Positions 17,652 to 26,169 of a stretch of 49,605 nucleotides of DNA are shown piece after piece. Each line of letters starts with the position of its first letter. Position 1 is the first letter of the stretch. The stretch spans positions 1 to 49,605 of the forward strand of contig CAKVEC010000012.1 of NCBI GenBank assembly GCA_934728255.1. The letters run 5' to 3'. The position numbers were made by a program, and so were the translations under genes. This stretch comes from an uncultured Bacteroidales bacterium (GTDB taxonomy: Bacteria; Bacteroidota; Bacteroidia; Bacteroidales; Paludibacteraceae). The notes beneath the pieces were generated by a model. That model had not been told where the DNA came from. It saw only the letters and a list, made by a program, of their open reading frames with translations, and ran no database searches.

Positions 17652-18490
17652 TCTGTCAGTCGTTTGTTCGGTTTCAACTTATAGCGGAAACATGTGCCTA
17701 CTACCATACTTACCTGCTCGCGACTGAACCACATATCGCCCTGTCCGTACTCCAAGTACTCGTGCCGCACGCCTACACGCCACGTAGAGTGCAGAAACTG
17801 CATATCAAGTGTCAGTTCGTGGTTCAGATAGCGGTGGTTCCACATACCCGCACAGCGCACAATACCCTCTATTCCCTCTGTCAGTTCGTAATACGACTGC
17901 CAATAATCGGGCATAAAGTCCACGCCTATCAGGTTTGCTCGCACTGTATAACACAAGCGGTAGGACGTCTTACGCGCTGCAAACGAGTAATTTACGCCAC
18001 CCATAGCCTCCATTTGTACCGCTGCATCCATCGAATACGGTTTGTTCACATTGCTCAGTATGGTGCGTGGCATAAAGTCAAAATCCAAGTACGGACCCAA
18101 CCATATTTGTATGCCTGCTTTTGGAAATTGCCACGTATAGAACGCACCCCAACCGCCTTGTAAGCCTAATGCATAGACGCCATTGCTTTTCGACTGATTA
18201 TATAGCCAGCCGAAACTAATATCCACACGTCCCACGTGTGCCCAGTTGGTCAGTTTGCCTTTGCGTCCGAGACGGCTCTCCTGTCGGAACGGTTGCCACC
18301 ACTCGTTACCCAATCCTACCCGCATACCCGAGTAGAGTAGGGGACTGAGGTACTGGTCCTGTTGCCACATACCGCCATAGTTCACGTGGAGAATATTCTC
18401 GTGTTCCACATTCTCCGCTTGCAATGACATTCCCAAAAAAGAAGTACACCCCGCAAGCAAAAGACACCCTATGGCAAGCCACCGCCTCAT
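17645..18490 (-). CDS. DUF3316-like outer-membrane lipoprotein or beta-barrel
   Basis: 281 residues. N-terminus with a lipobox (LLAGC, Cys15). The rest has alternating hydrophobic and polar strands with many Trp, Tyr and Gly and ends in aromatic-rich strands, as in small outer-membrane barrels. DUF3316 proteins of Bacteroidota look alike (for example the LLYSGMRVGLGNEWW and WLGPYLDFDF phrases). No enzyme motif. First of a tight three-gene set with the S41 peptidase and lolD, so it could be part of an envelope maintenance unit. Family call is moderate; function unknown. Confidence 0.65.
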   Translation of the reverse strand: MRRWLAIGCLLLAGCTSFLGMSLQAENVEHENILHVNYGGMWQQDQYLSPLLYSGMRVGLGNEWWQPFRQESRLGRKGKLTNWAHVGRVDISFGWLYNQSKSNGVYALGLQGGWGAFYTWQFPKAGIQIWLGPYLDFDFMPRTILSNVNKPYSMDAAVQMEAMGGVNYSFAARKTSYRLCYTVRANLIGVDFMPDYWQSYYELTEGIEGIVRCAGMWNHRYLNHELTLDMQFLHSTWRVGVRHEYLEYGQGDMWFSREQVSMVVGTCFRYKLKPNKRLTEW

Positions 18491-18520
18491 TTCATCATTT
18501 CATTCTATTATTCTATCTTT

Positions 18521-18976
18521 CTATGCCTCGATGGTCAATCTTCGGTCTCCATTTTCCAACACTTCTATATGAATACTAATGGTGTCTTCTGGTAGAATTC
18601 GATCTATCATCTCCGGCCACTCAATAAAACAGTAGTTGCCAGAATAAAGGTATTCTTCTGCTCCGAAATCGAGTGCCTCGCGGATGTCTTTGAGCCGATA
18701 GCAGTCGAAATGATACACCTCACCCTTGTGCGGGTGTTCCACATCATATACATTTACTATCGCAAAGGTCGGACTATTCACTACATCGTCCGTTCCCATC
18801 TCCTGACAGAGTTGTTTGATGAACGTGGTCTTTCCGGCACCCATCTTTCCATAGAATGCGTACACACGATGTGGCTCCGTGGTTCGGAGTATATCTAGGG
18901 CAGGTACACGCTTTCCCTCTTCATTGAGCAGAAAAAGTCCGCTCTCAGAGTCTTGTTTTATTGTATAAATACTCAT
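18521..18976 (-). CDS. tsaE: tRNA threonylcarbamoyladenosine biosynthesis ATPase TsaE
   Basis: 151 residues. P-loop GKMGAGKTTFIKQL (about 44-57), switch-like SPTFAIVNVY, YHFDCYRLKDIREALDFG, and CFIEWPEMI: the TsaE hallmarks. It works with TsaB and TsaD in adding t6A to position 37 of ANN-decoding tRNAs. It is 22 bases downstream of uvrC and probably in the mnmG, apt, uvrC, tsaE transcript. Cytosolic, essential in many bacteria. Confidence 0.93.
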   Translation of the reverse strand: MSIYTIKQDSESGLFLLNEEGKRVPALDILRTTEPHRVYAFYGKMGAGKTTFIKQLCQEMGTDDVVNSPTFAIVNVYDVEHPHKGEVYHFDCYRLKDIREALDFGAEEYLYSGNYCFIEWPEMIDRILPEDTISIHIEVLENGDRRLTIEA

Positions 18977-18998
18977 AGTCGTTTCAAATATGCGATTC

Positions 18999-20819
18999 TC
19001 AGCGCGATATTTTGCTCTGAAAATACTCGTAAATCATTGAACCTCTTTTATTTCCAAGTAATTTTTGCCATTCTTCCATACTTGCCGAACTAGCACGGCG
19101 TACGGAACCGAAATGTTGCAGTATCTTTTGCTTTGTAACTTCTCCAACTCCTTGTATATCATCGAGTTGACTTGCTATTTGGTGCTTACTGCGCTTCTGT
19201 TTGTGGTAGGTAATGGCAAATCGGTGCACCTCGTCCTGTATCTGCGTCATCAGTCGGAACACCTCGCTCGTTATCGGCATACTCACCTCTACGGGCGGAA
19301 AGCCATAGAGCAAAGTTTGTGTTCGGTGTTTGTCGTTTTTCTTCAAACCCGCAATCGGGATAGACAACCCCAGTTGGTCTTCCACTGCCTCGCGTATGGC
19401 GTGCATCTGTCCGATACCACCATCGGCAATAATCAGGTCTGGCATCTTGCTGCCGTCGTCTTTCAGGTGCTGGTACCTGCGGCGTACCACTTCGCGCATA
19501 CTGGCATAGTCGTCTGCACCCTCCACAGTCTTTATCTCAAACCGCTTGTAGTCTTTCTTGCTCGGCTTTGCCATCTTATAAACCACGCACCCGGCTACAG
19601 CATCTGTACCCATGATGTTCGAGTTATCGAAACTGTCAATCCAAACGGGTAGGGTAGGTAGTCCCAACATTTTCTGTAGTTCGCTCAATATACGAGTTGC
19701 CCGTTGCTCGGGATTGAGTTTGTCGGCTTGTTTCAGGCGGTCTTGCTTATATTGCCGCACATTCTGCATTGCCAAGTCTAAGAGTTTCTTCTTATCCCCG
19801 CCATTGGCAATATAGATATGCAGTGTTTCATCGAACCCATCCGGAATAAAAGGTACAATTACCTCACGGGTTATACTGCCTAACTGCTCCCGCAGTTCCA
19901 TCATACCGAGTGCCAGAATCTCCTCTTTCTCTTCTTCTATTTTCTTTTTATATTCAATAGTCTGCCCCTGTACGATACTGCCGTTATGTACGTGTAGCAT
20001 AGAGATATACACATTATCATCCTGCTCATCATACCCGAAGACATCTACATCGCCCGCCGTAGTATTGGTAATAATCGTTTTGCTGCAAAACTGTTGCAGC
20101 AGTTCCAGTTTGCGTTTGGTCTCTGCCGCTTCCTCGTATTTCATTTGGGCGGATAGAGTGTACATTTCCGCTTCGAGTTGTTTGCTTATCTCGTGCGCAT
20201 CACCTCGTATGATTTGCCGTGCTTGGCGTATCCACTCTGCATATTGTCGGCTTTCGGGCTTCATCTCGCATATACCGCAGCAATTATGCAGGTGGTATTT
20301 GAGACAGACCTTAAACTTACCCTTTTTGATACTATCATCCAACATCGGCAGGTTGCAAGTGCGGATAGGGAATAATCGATGTATCAGTTCTACCACCAAG
20401 TCCACCGTATTGCCGAAACTATATGGTCCGTAGTATTCGCCTGCCCGCTTGTTGATAGTGCGTGTTTTGAATATACGCGGATAAGGTTCTCGGGTGATAC
20501 AGATGCTTGGATATGACTTACCATCTTTGAGCAGGATGTTGTAATGCGGCTGATATTTCTTAATCAGGTTATTCTCCAATAAGAATGCATCCTGCTCTGA
20601 ATCTACTACCACATAGCGTATGTCGGCTATATGGGCAACCAACTGCCGGGTCTTAGAACTGGTATGGTCTTTCTGAAAATAACTATTCACTCGTCTATGC
20701 AGGTTCTTTGCTTTGCCTACATAGATTATCTCTCCATCAGTATTAAAGTATTGATATACGCCCGGACTTTGCGGAATACGTTGGAGTAGGGTAGTAATAT
20801 ATCCAGATTGTGTAGCCAA
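18999..20819 (-). CDS. uvrC: Excinuclease ABC subunit C (UvrC)
   Basis: 606 residues. GIY-YIG domain at the N-terminus (SPGVYQYFNTDGEIIYVGKA), Cys-rich stretch in the middle (CNLPM, CLKYHLHNCCGIC), UVR region about 200-235, RNase H-like endonuclease domain (IDSFDNSNIMGTDAV and LIIADGGIGQMHA with catalytic Asp), and a helix-hairpin-helix at the end (DDIQGVGEVTKQKILQHFG). It makes both incisions in nucleotide excision repair. The only in-frame start after the preceding stop is TTG at 20819, an uncommon start. It is 30 bases downstream of apt. Confidence 0.95.
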   Translation of the reverse strand: MATQSGYITTLLQRIPQSPGVYQYFNTDGEIIYVGKAKNLHRRVNSYFQKDHTSSKTRQLVAHIADIRYVVVDSEQDAFLLENNLIKKYQPHYNILLKDGKSYPSICITREPYPRIFKTRTINKRAGEYYGPYSFGNTVDLVVELIHRLFPIRTCNLPMLDDSIKKGKFKVCLKYHLHNCCGICEMKPESRQYAEWIRQARQIIRGDAHEISKQLEAEMYTLSAQMKYEEAAETKRKLELLQQFCSKTIITNTTAGDVDVFGYDEQDDNVYISMLHVHNGSIVQGQTIEYKKKIEEEKEEILALGMMELREQLGSITREVIVPFIPDGFDETLHIYIANGGDKKKLLDLAMQNVRQYKQDRLKQADKLNPEQRATRILSELQKMLGLPTLPVWIDSFDNSNIMGTDAVAGCVVYKMAKPSKKDYKRFEIKTVEGADDYASMREVVRRRYQHLKDDGSKMPDLIIADGGIGQMHAIREAVEDQLGLSIPIAGLKKNDKHRTQTLLYGFPPVEVSMPITSEVFRLMTQIQDEVHRFAITYHKQKRSKHQIASQLDDIQGVGEVTKQKILQHFGSVRRASSASMEEWQKLLGNKRGSMIYEYFQSKISR

Positions 20820-20849
20820 TTTATAAGATTATGCGGTTATATACCTGAT

Positions 20850-21374
20850 CTACATATGTATCAGTGTATCCACCTCGGTAGCATTGGTTAGTACTTTGCG
20901 ACCATTCAGTACATCAAGTTCGATAATGAAATTTACATACACTTTCTTTACGCCGAATTTCTTTACCAACTCTACTGCCGCTGCCATAGTACCACCTGTA
21001 GCCAGCAGGTCATCATGAATAAGCACTACATCGTCAGCAGAAATAGCATCTTTGTGTATCTGAATAGTATCTACTCCATACTCTTTTTGATAACTCATCT
21101 CAACCGTTTCGGCAGGTAATTTACCCGGTTTACGAATAGGCACAAACCCTACACCTAACTCCATCGCCACTGCCGGGGCTACTATAAATCCACGGGACTC
21201 AATGCCTATTACTTTGGTAATTCCCTTATCTTTGTAAAGGTTTACCATTTCATCACGCATCCAACGCAAGCACTCAGGTTGGCGTAGGGCAGTAGTAATA
21301 TCCTTAAACTGAATACCTTTAACGGGGAAATCCGGAATGTTACGAATCTGCTGTTTTACTTCTTCTGCTGTCAT
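20850..21374 (-). CDS. apt: Adenine phosphoribosyltransferase
   Basis: 174 residues. It converts adenine and PRPP to AMP in salvage. PRPP-binding motif VLIHDDLLATGGTMAAAVEL (about 118-137), FKDITTAL and GIESRGFIVAPAVA are family marks. Length is typical. It is preceded by a parS-like site and a small inverted repeat that separate it from mnmG. The order mnmG, apt, uvrC is one I recall from other Bacteroidales. Confidence 0.95.
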   Translation of the reverse strand: MTAEEVKQQIRNIPDFPVKGIQFKDITTALRQPECLRWMRDEMVNLYKDKGITKVIGIESRGFIVAPAVAMELGVGFVPIRKPGKLPAETVEMSYQKEYGVDTIQIHKDAISADDVVLIHDDLLATGGTMAAAVELVKKFGVKKVYVNFIIELDVLNGRKVLTNATEVDTLIHM

Positions 21375-21390
21375 ATTATTTTTGTATTAA

Positions 21391-21406
21391 TGTTTCACGT
21401 GGAACA
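21391..21406. promoter_or_regulatory. parS-like ParB-binding site
   Basis: TGTTTCACGTGGAACA, a 16-base near-perfect palindrome. It differs from the widespread bacterial parS (TGTTTCACGTGAAACA) at one base. It lies in the mnmG-apt gap, next to a gene often close to the replication origin. ParB would bind here and spread to aid chromosome segregation. Confidence 0.8.
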
Positions 21407-21412
21407 AATAAG

Positions 21413-21433
21413 TTTGTTTACGTAGTAAACAAA
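21413..21433. repeat. Short perfect inverted repeat next to the parS-like site
   Basis: TTTGTTTAC, GTA, GTAAACAAA: a 9-base perfect stem with 3-base loop, 7 bases from the parS-like site and 10 bases after the mnmG stop. There is no clean T-tract, so a terminator for mnmG is only possible; a protein site is as likely. Confidence 0.6.
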
Positions 21434-21442
21434 AAATCATTT

Positions 21443-23326
21443 TTATCTACCCATAAACACAAGCAATACGCTAATATCATTAGGGCTTACGCCGGGAATA
21501 CGGCTTGCTTCGCCGATAGTGTTAGGTTGTATTTTGGTTAGTTTCTGTCTTGCTTCTGTGGATAGAGATTGTAGGTTTTGATAGTAAAAATCCTGTGGAA
21601 TACGTATTTGGTCAAGACGCTGTAGTTTGTTAGCCGCTAACTGCTCGCGATGGATGTATCCCTCATATTTCAAATTAATCTCTGTACTTTCTATTATCTC
21701 TTCTTGGTGTAATTTCTGCGGAATGATCTCTGATAGTTTTGCTTTGAGGTTGGGTAGCGCATTGATTAAATCGGAAATGCTTACTTGTGGGCGCAATACT
21801 AACTCGGATAATTTACAACCTTGCGAAAGCGGGCTGGCACTTACTTGCTCTAAGTAACCGTTTATGTCGTTCGGTTTGATGCTTGTGGTTTGTAGGTATT
21901 GTGTAAGTGCTGCAACAGCATCTTGCTTATCGCGGTATGTTTGGTAACGCGCTGCATCTGCAAGACCTAATTGGTAACTGTGCTCTGTGAGTCGAACGTC
22001 GGCATTATCTTGGCGCAGAAGAATACGATGTTCTGCGCGGGAAGTGAACATACGATATGGTTCGTCTACACCCTTGTTTACCAAGTCGTCTATCAGTACG
22101 CCGATATAACTTTCGTCTCTACCCATTGTAAATGGTGTACCGCCGATAATGTTTTGGTGAGCATTGATGCCTGCTACTATACCTTGCCCTGCGGCTTCTT
22201 CGTATCCGGTAGTGCCATTGATTTGTCCTGCAAAGAACAGATTGCTGATGATCTTCGTTTCTAACGTATGTTTTAGTTGTGTGGGGTCGAAGAAATCGTA
22301 TTCAATGGCATAGCCCGGGCGGTACATAATAACGTCTTCTAAGCCTTTGATGGTTTTGAGTCCTGCCAATTGCACTTGCCATGGAAGACTAGATGAGAAA
22401 CCGTTTACATAGTACTCATTGCTATCTACTCCTTCCGGTTCGAGAAATACCTGGTGAGCATCTTTATCGGCAAAGGTTACAATCTTGGTTTCAATGCTTG
22501 GACAATAACGTGGTCCGATACTCTTGATTTGTCCGTTGAAAAGGGGAGAATCCGGCAATCCTTTACGTAGTTCTTCGTGTGTGCGTGGATTGGTATATGT
22601 AATCCAGCAACTCATCTGCTTGAGCGGACGCGATACATCGGTGAGGTATGAAAACTTATGCCAATCGTTGTCGCCTTGTTGCTCTATGAGTTCATCGAAA
22701 TGGATGCTGCGTTTATCAATGCGTGCAGGTGTGCCTGTTTTCATTCTTCCGGCGTTGAAACCGAGCGAAATGAGTTGTTCGGTCAGTCCGTATGAGGCAG
22801 GTTCAGAGGTACGTCCGCCACGTATCTGTGCTTTACCAAAATGGAGTAGTCCGTTAAGGAAAGTTCCATTGGTAAGTACTACTGCTTGTGCTTTTATAGA
22901 GATACCCAGTGCAGTTTTTACCCCGATAACTGCTCCATTGTTTATGATAAGTTGGGTAACTACATCCTGCCAGATATATAGGTTTTCTGTCGTTGAAAGC
23001 GTGTGAATCCATTCTTCGATAAAACGTTTTCGGTCGCTCTGGCTGCGCGGACTCCACATAGCGGGTCCTTTGCTGCGATTGAGCATACGGAACTGGATGG
23101 CGGTCAAATCGGTAACACGTCCCATTTGTCCGCCGAGTGCATCAATCTCACGGACAATCTGTCCTTTGGCTATACCTCCTACGGCAGGATTGCAACTCAT
23201 CTGCCCAATTTTATTCATATCCATAGTAATAAGCAATGTCTTACTACCCAAACGGGCAGCAGCACTTGCCGCTTCGCAACCTGCATGACCGGCACCTACT
23301 ACTATGACATCATATTCAAAATCCAT
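21443..23326 (-). CDS. mnmG: tRNA uridine-5-carboxymethylaminomethyl(34) synthesis enzyme MnmG (GidA)
   Basis: 627 residues from ATG at 23326 (MDFEYDVIVVGAGHAGCEAA). A TTG three codons earlier (23335) is less likely. FAD-binding GAGHAGCEAA, SCNPAVGGIAKGQIVREIDALGG, GTFLNGLLHFG, PARIDKRS, MTSRAEHR in the form MFTSRAEHRILLRQDNAD, and the C-terminal RIPGVSPNDISVLL that contacts MnmE and tRNA. With MnmE it modifies the wobble uridine. Length is normal. Upstream in the same direction lies a YraN-family gene. Confidence 0.96.
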   Translation of the reverse strand: MDFEYDVIVVGAGHAGCEAASAAARLGSKTLLITMDMNKIGQMSCNPAVGGIAKGQIVREIDALGGQMGRVTDLTAIQFRMLNRSKGPAMWSPRSQSDRKRFIEEWIHTLSTTENLYIWQDVVTQLIINNGAVIGVKTALGISIKAQAVVLTNGTFLNGLLHFGKAQIRGGRTSEPASYGLTEQLISLGFNAGRMKTGTPARIDKRSIHFDELIEQQGDNDWHKFSYLTDVSRPLKQMSCWITYTNPRTHEELRKGLPDSPLFNGQIKSIGPRYCPSIETKIVTFADKDAHQVFLEPEGVDSNEYYVNGFSSSLPWQVQLAGLKTIKGLEDVIMYRPGYAIEYDFFDPTQLKHTLETKIISNLFFAGQINGTTGYEEAAGQGIVAGINAHQNIIGGTPFTMGRDESYIGVLIDDLVNKGVDEPYRMFTSRAEHRILLRQDNADVRLTEHSYQLGLADAARYQTYRDKQDAVAALTQYLQTTSIKPNDINGYLEQVSASPLSQGCKLSELVLRPQVSISDLINALPNLKAKLSEIIPQKLHQEEIIESTEINLKYEGYIHREQLAANKLQRLDQIRIPQDFYYQNLQSLSTEARQKLTKIQPNTIGEASRIPGVSPNDISVLLVFMGR

Positions 23327-23411
23327 CGATTCCAACGGTGTTTTTATCTTAAATAGGTCTTTATATTTATACTAACTATAGACGTTATAAAAATTGTAAT
23401 TTCTTTCGATT

Positions 23412-23852
23412 TCAACGGATAATTTTACATCTATGCAGCCATCTCCATATACCGCTGAAACTATTGTTGCTTATTGTTTTGCACCGTGGTGTAAATGCAT
23501 CAGGCAGATAAGTCTGCTCTATCACCTTGTGCGTATTGCGGTCTAAAAGAATGCCTACAATATCAAAACGTGGCGATTTCTGTATATTGTGATAGCGAAT
23601 ATATGCGTTGGCTGCGGCAATAATTCGACGTCGTTTACGTTCGTCCACATATTCCTCTGCACGCTTTCCTCCGAAGGTAGATGTACGTGTTTTTACCTCC
23701 ACAAAGGCTATCTCTTTGCGGTTCTCGGCAATGATGTCCACTTCGAGATGTCCCATACGCCAATTTCGTTCCCGAATACGCAGTCCGTTCTTTTTGAGTA
23801 TTTGGACTGCAATATCTTCTCCAATTGTTCCTATGAGGTTATGTTCTGCCAT
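23412..23852 (-). CDS. YraN family (UPF0102) endonuclease-fold protein
   Basis: 146 residues from ATG at 23852 (MAEHNLIGTIGEDIAV). A longer reading to 23921 would run through the promoter at 23891-23922, so it is rejected. Restriction-endonuclease fold marks: GEDIAVQILKKNG, ILERNWR in the form IRERNWRMGHLEVDIIAE, then IAFVEVKTRT (D, E-V-K catalytic triad positions), and the R-K-x-R-R-I-x-x-A helix. The family is widespread, often near rnhB or rsmI; its role is still uncertain, perhaps Holliday-junction or RNA related. Confidence 0.88.
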   Translation of the reverse strand: MAEHNLIGTIGEDIAVQILKKNGLRIRERNWRMGHLEVDIIAENRKEIAFVEVKTRTSTFGGKRAEEYVDERKRRRIIAAANAYIRYHNIQKSPRFDIVGILLDRNTHKVIEQTYLPDAFTPRCKTISNNSFSGIWRWLHRCKIIR

Positions 23853-23890
23853 CTGTGTGTCTGCACAATATACCAAATTAAATTCACCCG

Positions 23891-23922
23891 CAAAGTTACA
23901 ACAAAACTCCGAAATGTGCAAA
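23891..23922 (-). promoter_or_regulatory. Promoter for the YraN-family gene
   Basis: On the minus strand TTTG (23919-23922), 20 bases, TAACTTTG (23891-23898). It supports the start at 23852. Confidence 0.75.
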
Positions 23923-23947
23923 TTGTCTTATACTTCGCTTCTCTACA

Positions 23948-23987
23948 CCGTGGACGAGGTGTCTGCGTCCCCAGTGGGTATGGGATT
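23948..23987. repeat. Degenerate copy of the GC-rich palindromic element
   Basis: Phrases CCGTGGACGAGGTGTCTGCG and GTCCCCAGTGG resemble the CCGCGGACGAGG / GTCCGCGTCCCCGG units at 49307-49605 with several changes that weaken the stem. It stands just before a hairpin (GGATAA 24001-24006 with TTATCC 24014-24019) and the 11-base array. Confidence 0.6.
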
Positions 23988-24026
23988 GATGACAAGTGCA
24001 GGATAAACACCGCTTATCCTATGCAG

Positions 24027-24081
24027 AATCACCCGTTAATCACCCGATAATCACCCGATAATCACCCGTTAATCACCCGAT
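24027..24081. repeat. Five-unit 11-base tandem array
   Basis: Five uninterrupted units of AATCACCCG followed by TT, AT, AT, TT, AT. On the minus strand the unit is [AT]{2} then CGGGTGATT. It lies between the YraN-family promoter and the efp terminator. It is related to the four-unit array at 27926-27969. Confidence 0.95.
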
Positions 24082-24117
24082 GCGATTATACGGAGGTAAA
24101 AGAGAGTTATAGACAAA

Positions 24118-24150
24118 AAAAAGAGATTGCTTTTCGGCAATCTCTTTTTT
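24118..24150. terminator. Terminator downstream of efp
   Basis: Stem AAAAGAGATTGC with GCAATCTCTTTT and a 6-base loop, with long A and T tracts on either side. It ends 17 bases from the efp stop, and would work on both strands. Confidence 0.9.
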
Positions 24151-24166
24151 ACAAGTATATTTTATA

Positions 24167-24730
24167 TTAGCGAACGCGCTCGCAGTAACTGCCGTCGCGT
24201 GTATCCACGCGGATCAATTCGCCCTCGTTGATGAACAGAGGTACACGGATTTCAGCGCCTGTCTCCAACTTAGCGGGTTTGAGGGTGTTGGTAGCGGTGT
24301 CGCCCTTGAGCCCCGGCTCGGTGTAAGCCACGGTGAGTTCTACCTTGGTAGGCAGTTCGGCAAAGAGGATAGTATCGGTAGAAGCATCGCTTACTACATC
24401 ACAAACAAAGCCCTCTTTGAGGAAATCAACACCCGTGATAAGGTCGTGAGCGATAGGCACTTGTTCGTAGGTTTCCTGGTTCATAAAGATGTAGTCATCG
24501 CCCTCCTGGTAGAGGTATTGATAGGGACGGCGCTCTACGCGTACATCTTCCAGTTTTTCACCGATATTGAAGCGGCGCTCCAATACACGGCCATCGACTA
24601 CATCTTTGAATTTCACACGCATGATTGTGTTGCCCTTACCCGGTTTTACATGGAGGAACTCAATCACAAAATACAGACGGCCGTCCATACGGATACAAAC
24701 GCCGTTTTTAACGTCTTGAGAGTTAATCAT
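24167..24730 (-). CDS. efp: Elongation factor P
   Basis: 187 residues, three OB-like beta barrels. It helps ribosomes pass polyproline stretches. The loop that carries the modifiable residue reads HVKPGKGNTIMRVKFKDV, with Lys at the tip (PGKG), consistent with the lysine-type EF-P. YTEPGLKGDTATNTLKPA and RVDTRDGSYCERV are the C-terminal signature and end. Length is typical. Monocistronic: own promoter and own terminator. Confidence 0.96.
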   Translation of the reverse strand: MINSQDVKNGVCIRMDGRLYFVIEFLHVKPGKGNTIMRVKFKDVVDGRVLERRFNIGEKLEDVRVERRPYQYLYQEGDDYIFMNQETYEQVPIAHDLITGVDFLKEGFVCDVVSDASTDTILFAELPTKVELTVAYTEPGLKGDTATNTLKPAKLETGAEIRVPLFINEGELIRVDTRDGSYCERVR

Positions 24731-24776
24731 ATAATTTTCTGATGAAATAAATTAAAAATATGCAAGATACGGACTG

Positions 24777-24808
24777 CAAAGGTACAGAAAATATCCGAAT
24801 TACACAAA
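24777..24808 (-). promoter_or_regulatory. Promoter for efp
   Basis: On the minus strand TTTG (24805-24808), exactly 20 bases, TACCTTTG (24777-24784). It is 25 bases from the -33 element of the divergent marC promoter. Confidence 0.82.
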
Positions 24809-24832
24809 TTCGTGGTAAATAATTTCGTATTC

Positions 24833-24864
24833 TTTGCATAATAATTCATTTTTTACTATCTTTG
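24833..24864 (+). promoter_or_regulatory. Promoter for marC, queG
   Basis: TTTG (24833-24836), 20 bases, TATCTTTG (24857-24864). The marC start codon follows at 24902. Confidence 0.8.
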
Positions 24865-24901
24865 CGGGCTGAAATTATTCACTATAAAAAAGCATCTGCG
24901 T

Positions 24902-25510
24902 ATGGGAAATTTCTTCTCTTCTCTTGACATTTGGCAGATACTGCCTGCCTTTGTGTTTCTGATAGCCATTATTGACCCTCTTGGCAATATGCCTATTACG
25001 ATGGCTATGGAGCAGAAAGGGACAAAAATCAGTCCGTGGCGTGTATCGCTCGCTTCAGCCACCATATTGATCGGTTTTTTGCTATTAGGTGAATGGATAC
25101 TGAAACTTTTTGGTGTTAAAATCGAGTATTTTGCGATTGCAGGCGGTTTTATCATCTTTTTGATGGCATTGGAGATGATATTGGATGTTACGTTTTTCAA
25201 GACCGACATTGGCGGTTCAGGCAATCTGGTACCGTTGGCATTCCCGATGTATGCCGGTCCGGGTGCTTTTACCGCACTGATTGCTATGACGGCGGAGTAC
25301 AGCACATCGAACCTAATTTGTGCTGTGCTGCTCTGTATTGTAGTGTTGTTTATTATCTTGACCGCTACGAGTTGGCTGATGAAATACTTGGGTAGCACAT
25401 CAATTTACATTATCCGTAAGTTCTTTGGTATCATCGTATTGGCTATTGCCTGCCAGTTGATATTCGGTAATTTTGCGTTAGTGCTGCACAACGTGATTTT
25501 CCAAGGATGA
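24902..25510 (+). CDS. MarC family integral membrane protein
   Basis: 202 residues with six hydrophobic helices. Family marks: FVFLIAIIDPLGNMPITMA, the conserved first-helix N/D-P-x-G-N-x-P, and GPGAFTALIAM later. Once linked to multiple antibiotic resistance, MarC proteins now have no assigned transport role. The stop overlaps the next start as ATGA (25507-25510), so the pair is translationally coupled. Confidence 0.88.
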   Translation: MGNFFSSLDIWQILPAFVFLIAIIDPLGNMPITMAMEQKGTKISPWRVSLASATILIGFLLLGEWILKLFGVKIEYFAIAGGFIIFLMALEMILDVTFFKTDIGGSGNLVPLAFPMYAGPGAFTALIAMTAEYSTSNLICAVLLCIVVLFIILTATSWLMKYLGSTSIYIIRKFFGIIVLAIACQLIFGNFALVLHNVIFQG

Positions 25511-26169
25511 CCGAAGCGGATATTCGTAAGGCGGCTTTGGAGGTCGGTTTTGACGATTGCGGCATAGCTGCGGCTATGCGTTTGGAGCGTGACGCACAGT
25601 ATATGGACAACTGGGTGGCGCAAGGGCTGCACGGGAATATGGACTACCTGGAGCGCAACCGCGAGAAACGATATGACCCGAGCGAACTGGTAGAGGGGGG
25701 CAGGACGGTAGTGGTCTGTTTGCTCACTTATGCCAAGTCGGGAAGGGATTATCATCGGGCTGTGAAATCGAAATTGTATCAATTAGACGCCCTGTTGCGG
25801 GAGCGGTTCGGTGAGGGGATTGTATCGGAAAGCCAGCATATTTTCTGCGACTCGGCACCATTTTTGGAACGTCGTTGGTCGGTGTTGGCAGGATTGGGGC
25901 AGATTGGGCGCAACCATCAACTCATTCACCCTCTTTTAGGCAGTATGGTACATCCCGGGGAGTTGGTGCTGCAAGTGGATGTGGAAGTAGCACCGAAAGC
26001 ACCGCCAATGGATATCTGTGCCGATTGCCACCGCTGCGAAGAAGCCTGCCCGACAGGCGCATTGCGTAACCCCGTATGGGATGCACGGCTATGCATCGCC
26101 TACAAGACGCACCATTGTTTGGTTTGTCAAAACGCTTGTCCCTATAATCAATTAACAATTAAGAATTAA
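25507..26169 (+). CDS. queG: Short epoxyqueuosine reductase (QueG)-like iron-sulfur protein
   Basis: 220 residues, against roughly 300-380 in full-length QueG. QueG reduces epoxyqueuosine to queuosine in tRNA with cobalamin and two [4Fe-4S] clusters. Present: HGNMDYLERN, the catalytic-type Asp in FCDSAPFLERRW, AGLGQIGRNHQLIHP, first cluster CADCHRCEEACPTGAL, second cluster Cys in RLCIAYKTHHCLVCQNACPYN. Missing: about 20 residues between the two halves of the second cluster region, and the whole C-terminal tail after CPYN. The last six codons are made by the AT-rich repeat at 26148-26182. It may be a natural short form or a gene trimmed by the repeat. Confidence 0.75.
   Translation: MTEADIRKAALEVGFDDCGIAAAMRLERDAQYMDNWVAQGLHGNMDYLERNREKRYDPSELVEGGRTVVVCLLTYAKSGRDYHRAVKSKLYQLDALLRERFGEGIVSESQHIFCDSAPFLERRWSVLAGLGQIGRNHQLIHPLLGSMVHPGELVLQVDVEVAPKAPPMDICADCHRCEEACPTGALRNPVWDARLCIAYKTHHCLVCQNACPYNQLTIKN

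Noticed and set aside
18378..18393. Second parS site
   Set aside because: The sequence around TTCACGTGGA matches the core only; four of the outer bases differ and it lies inside the DUF3316 gene.
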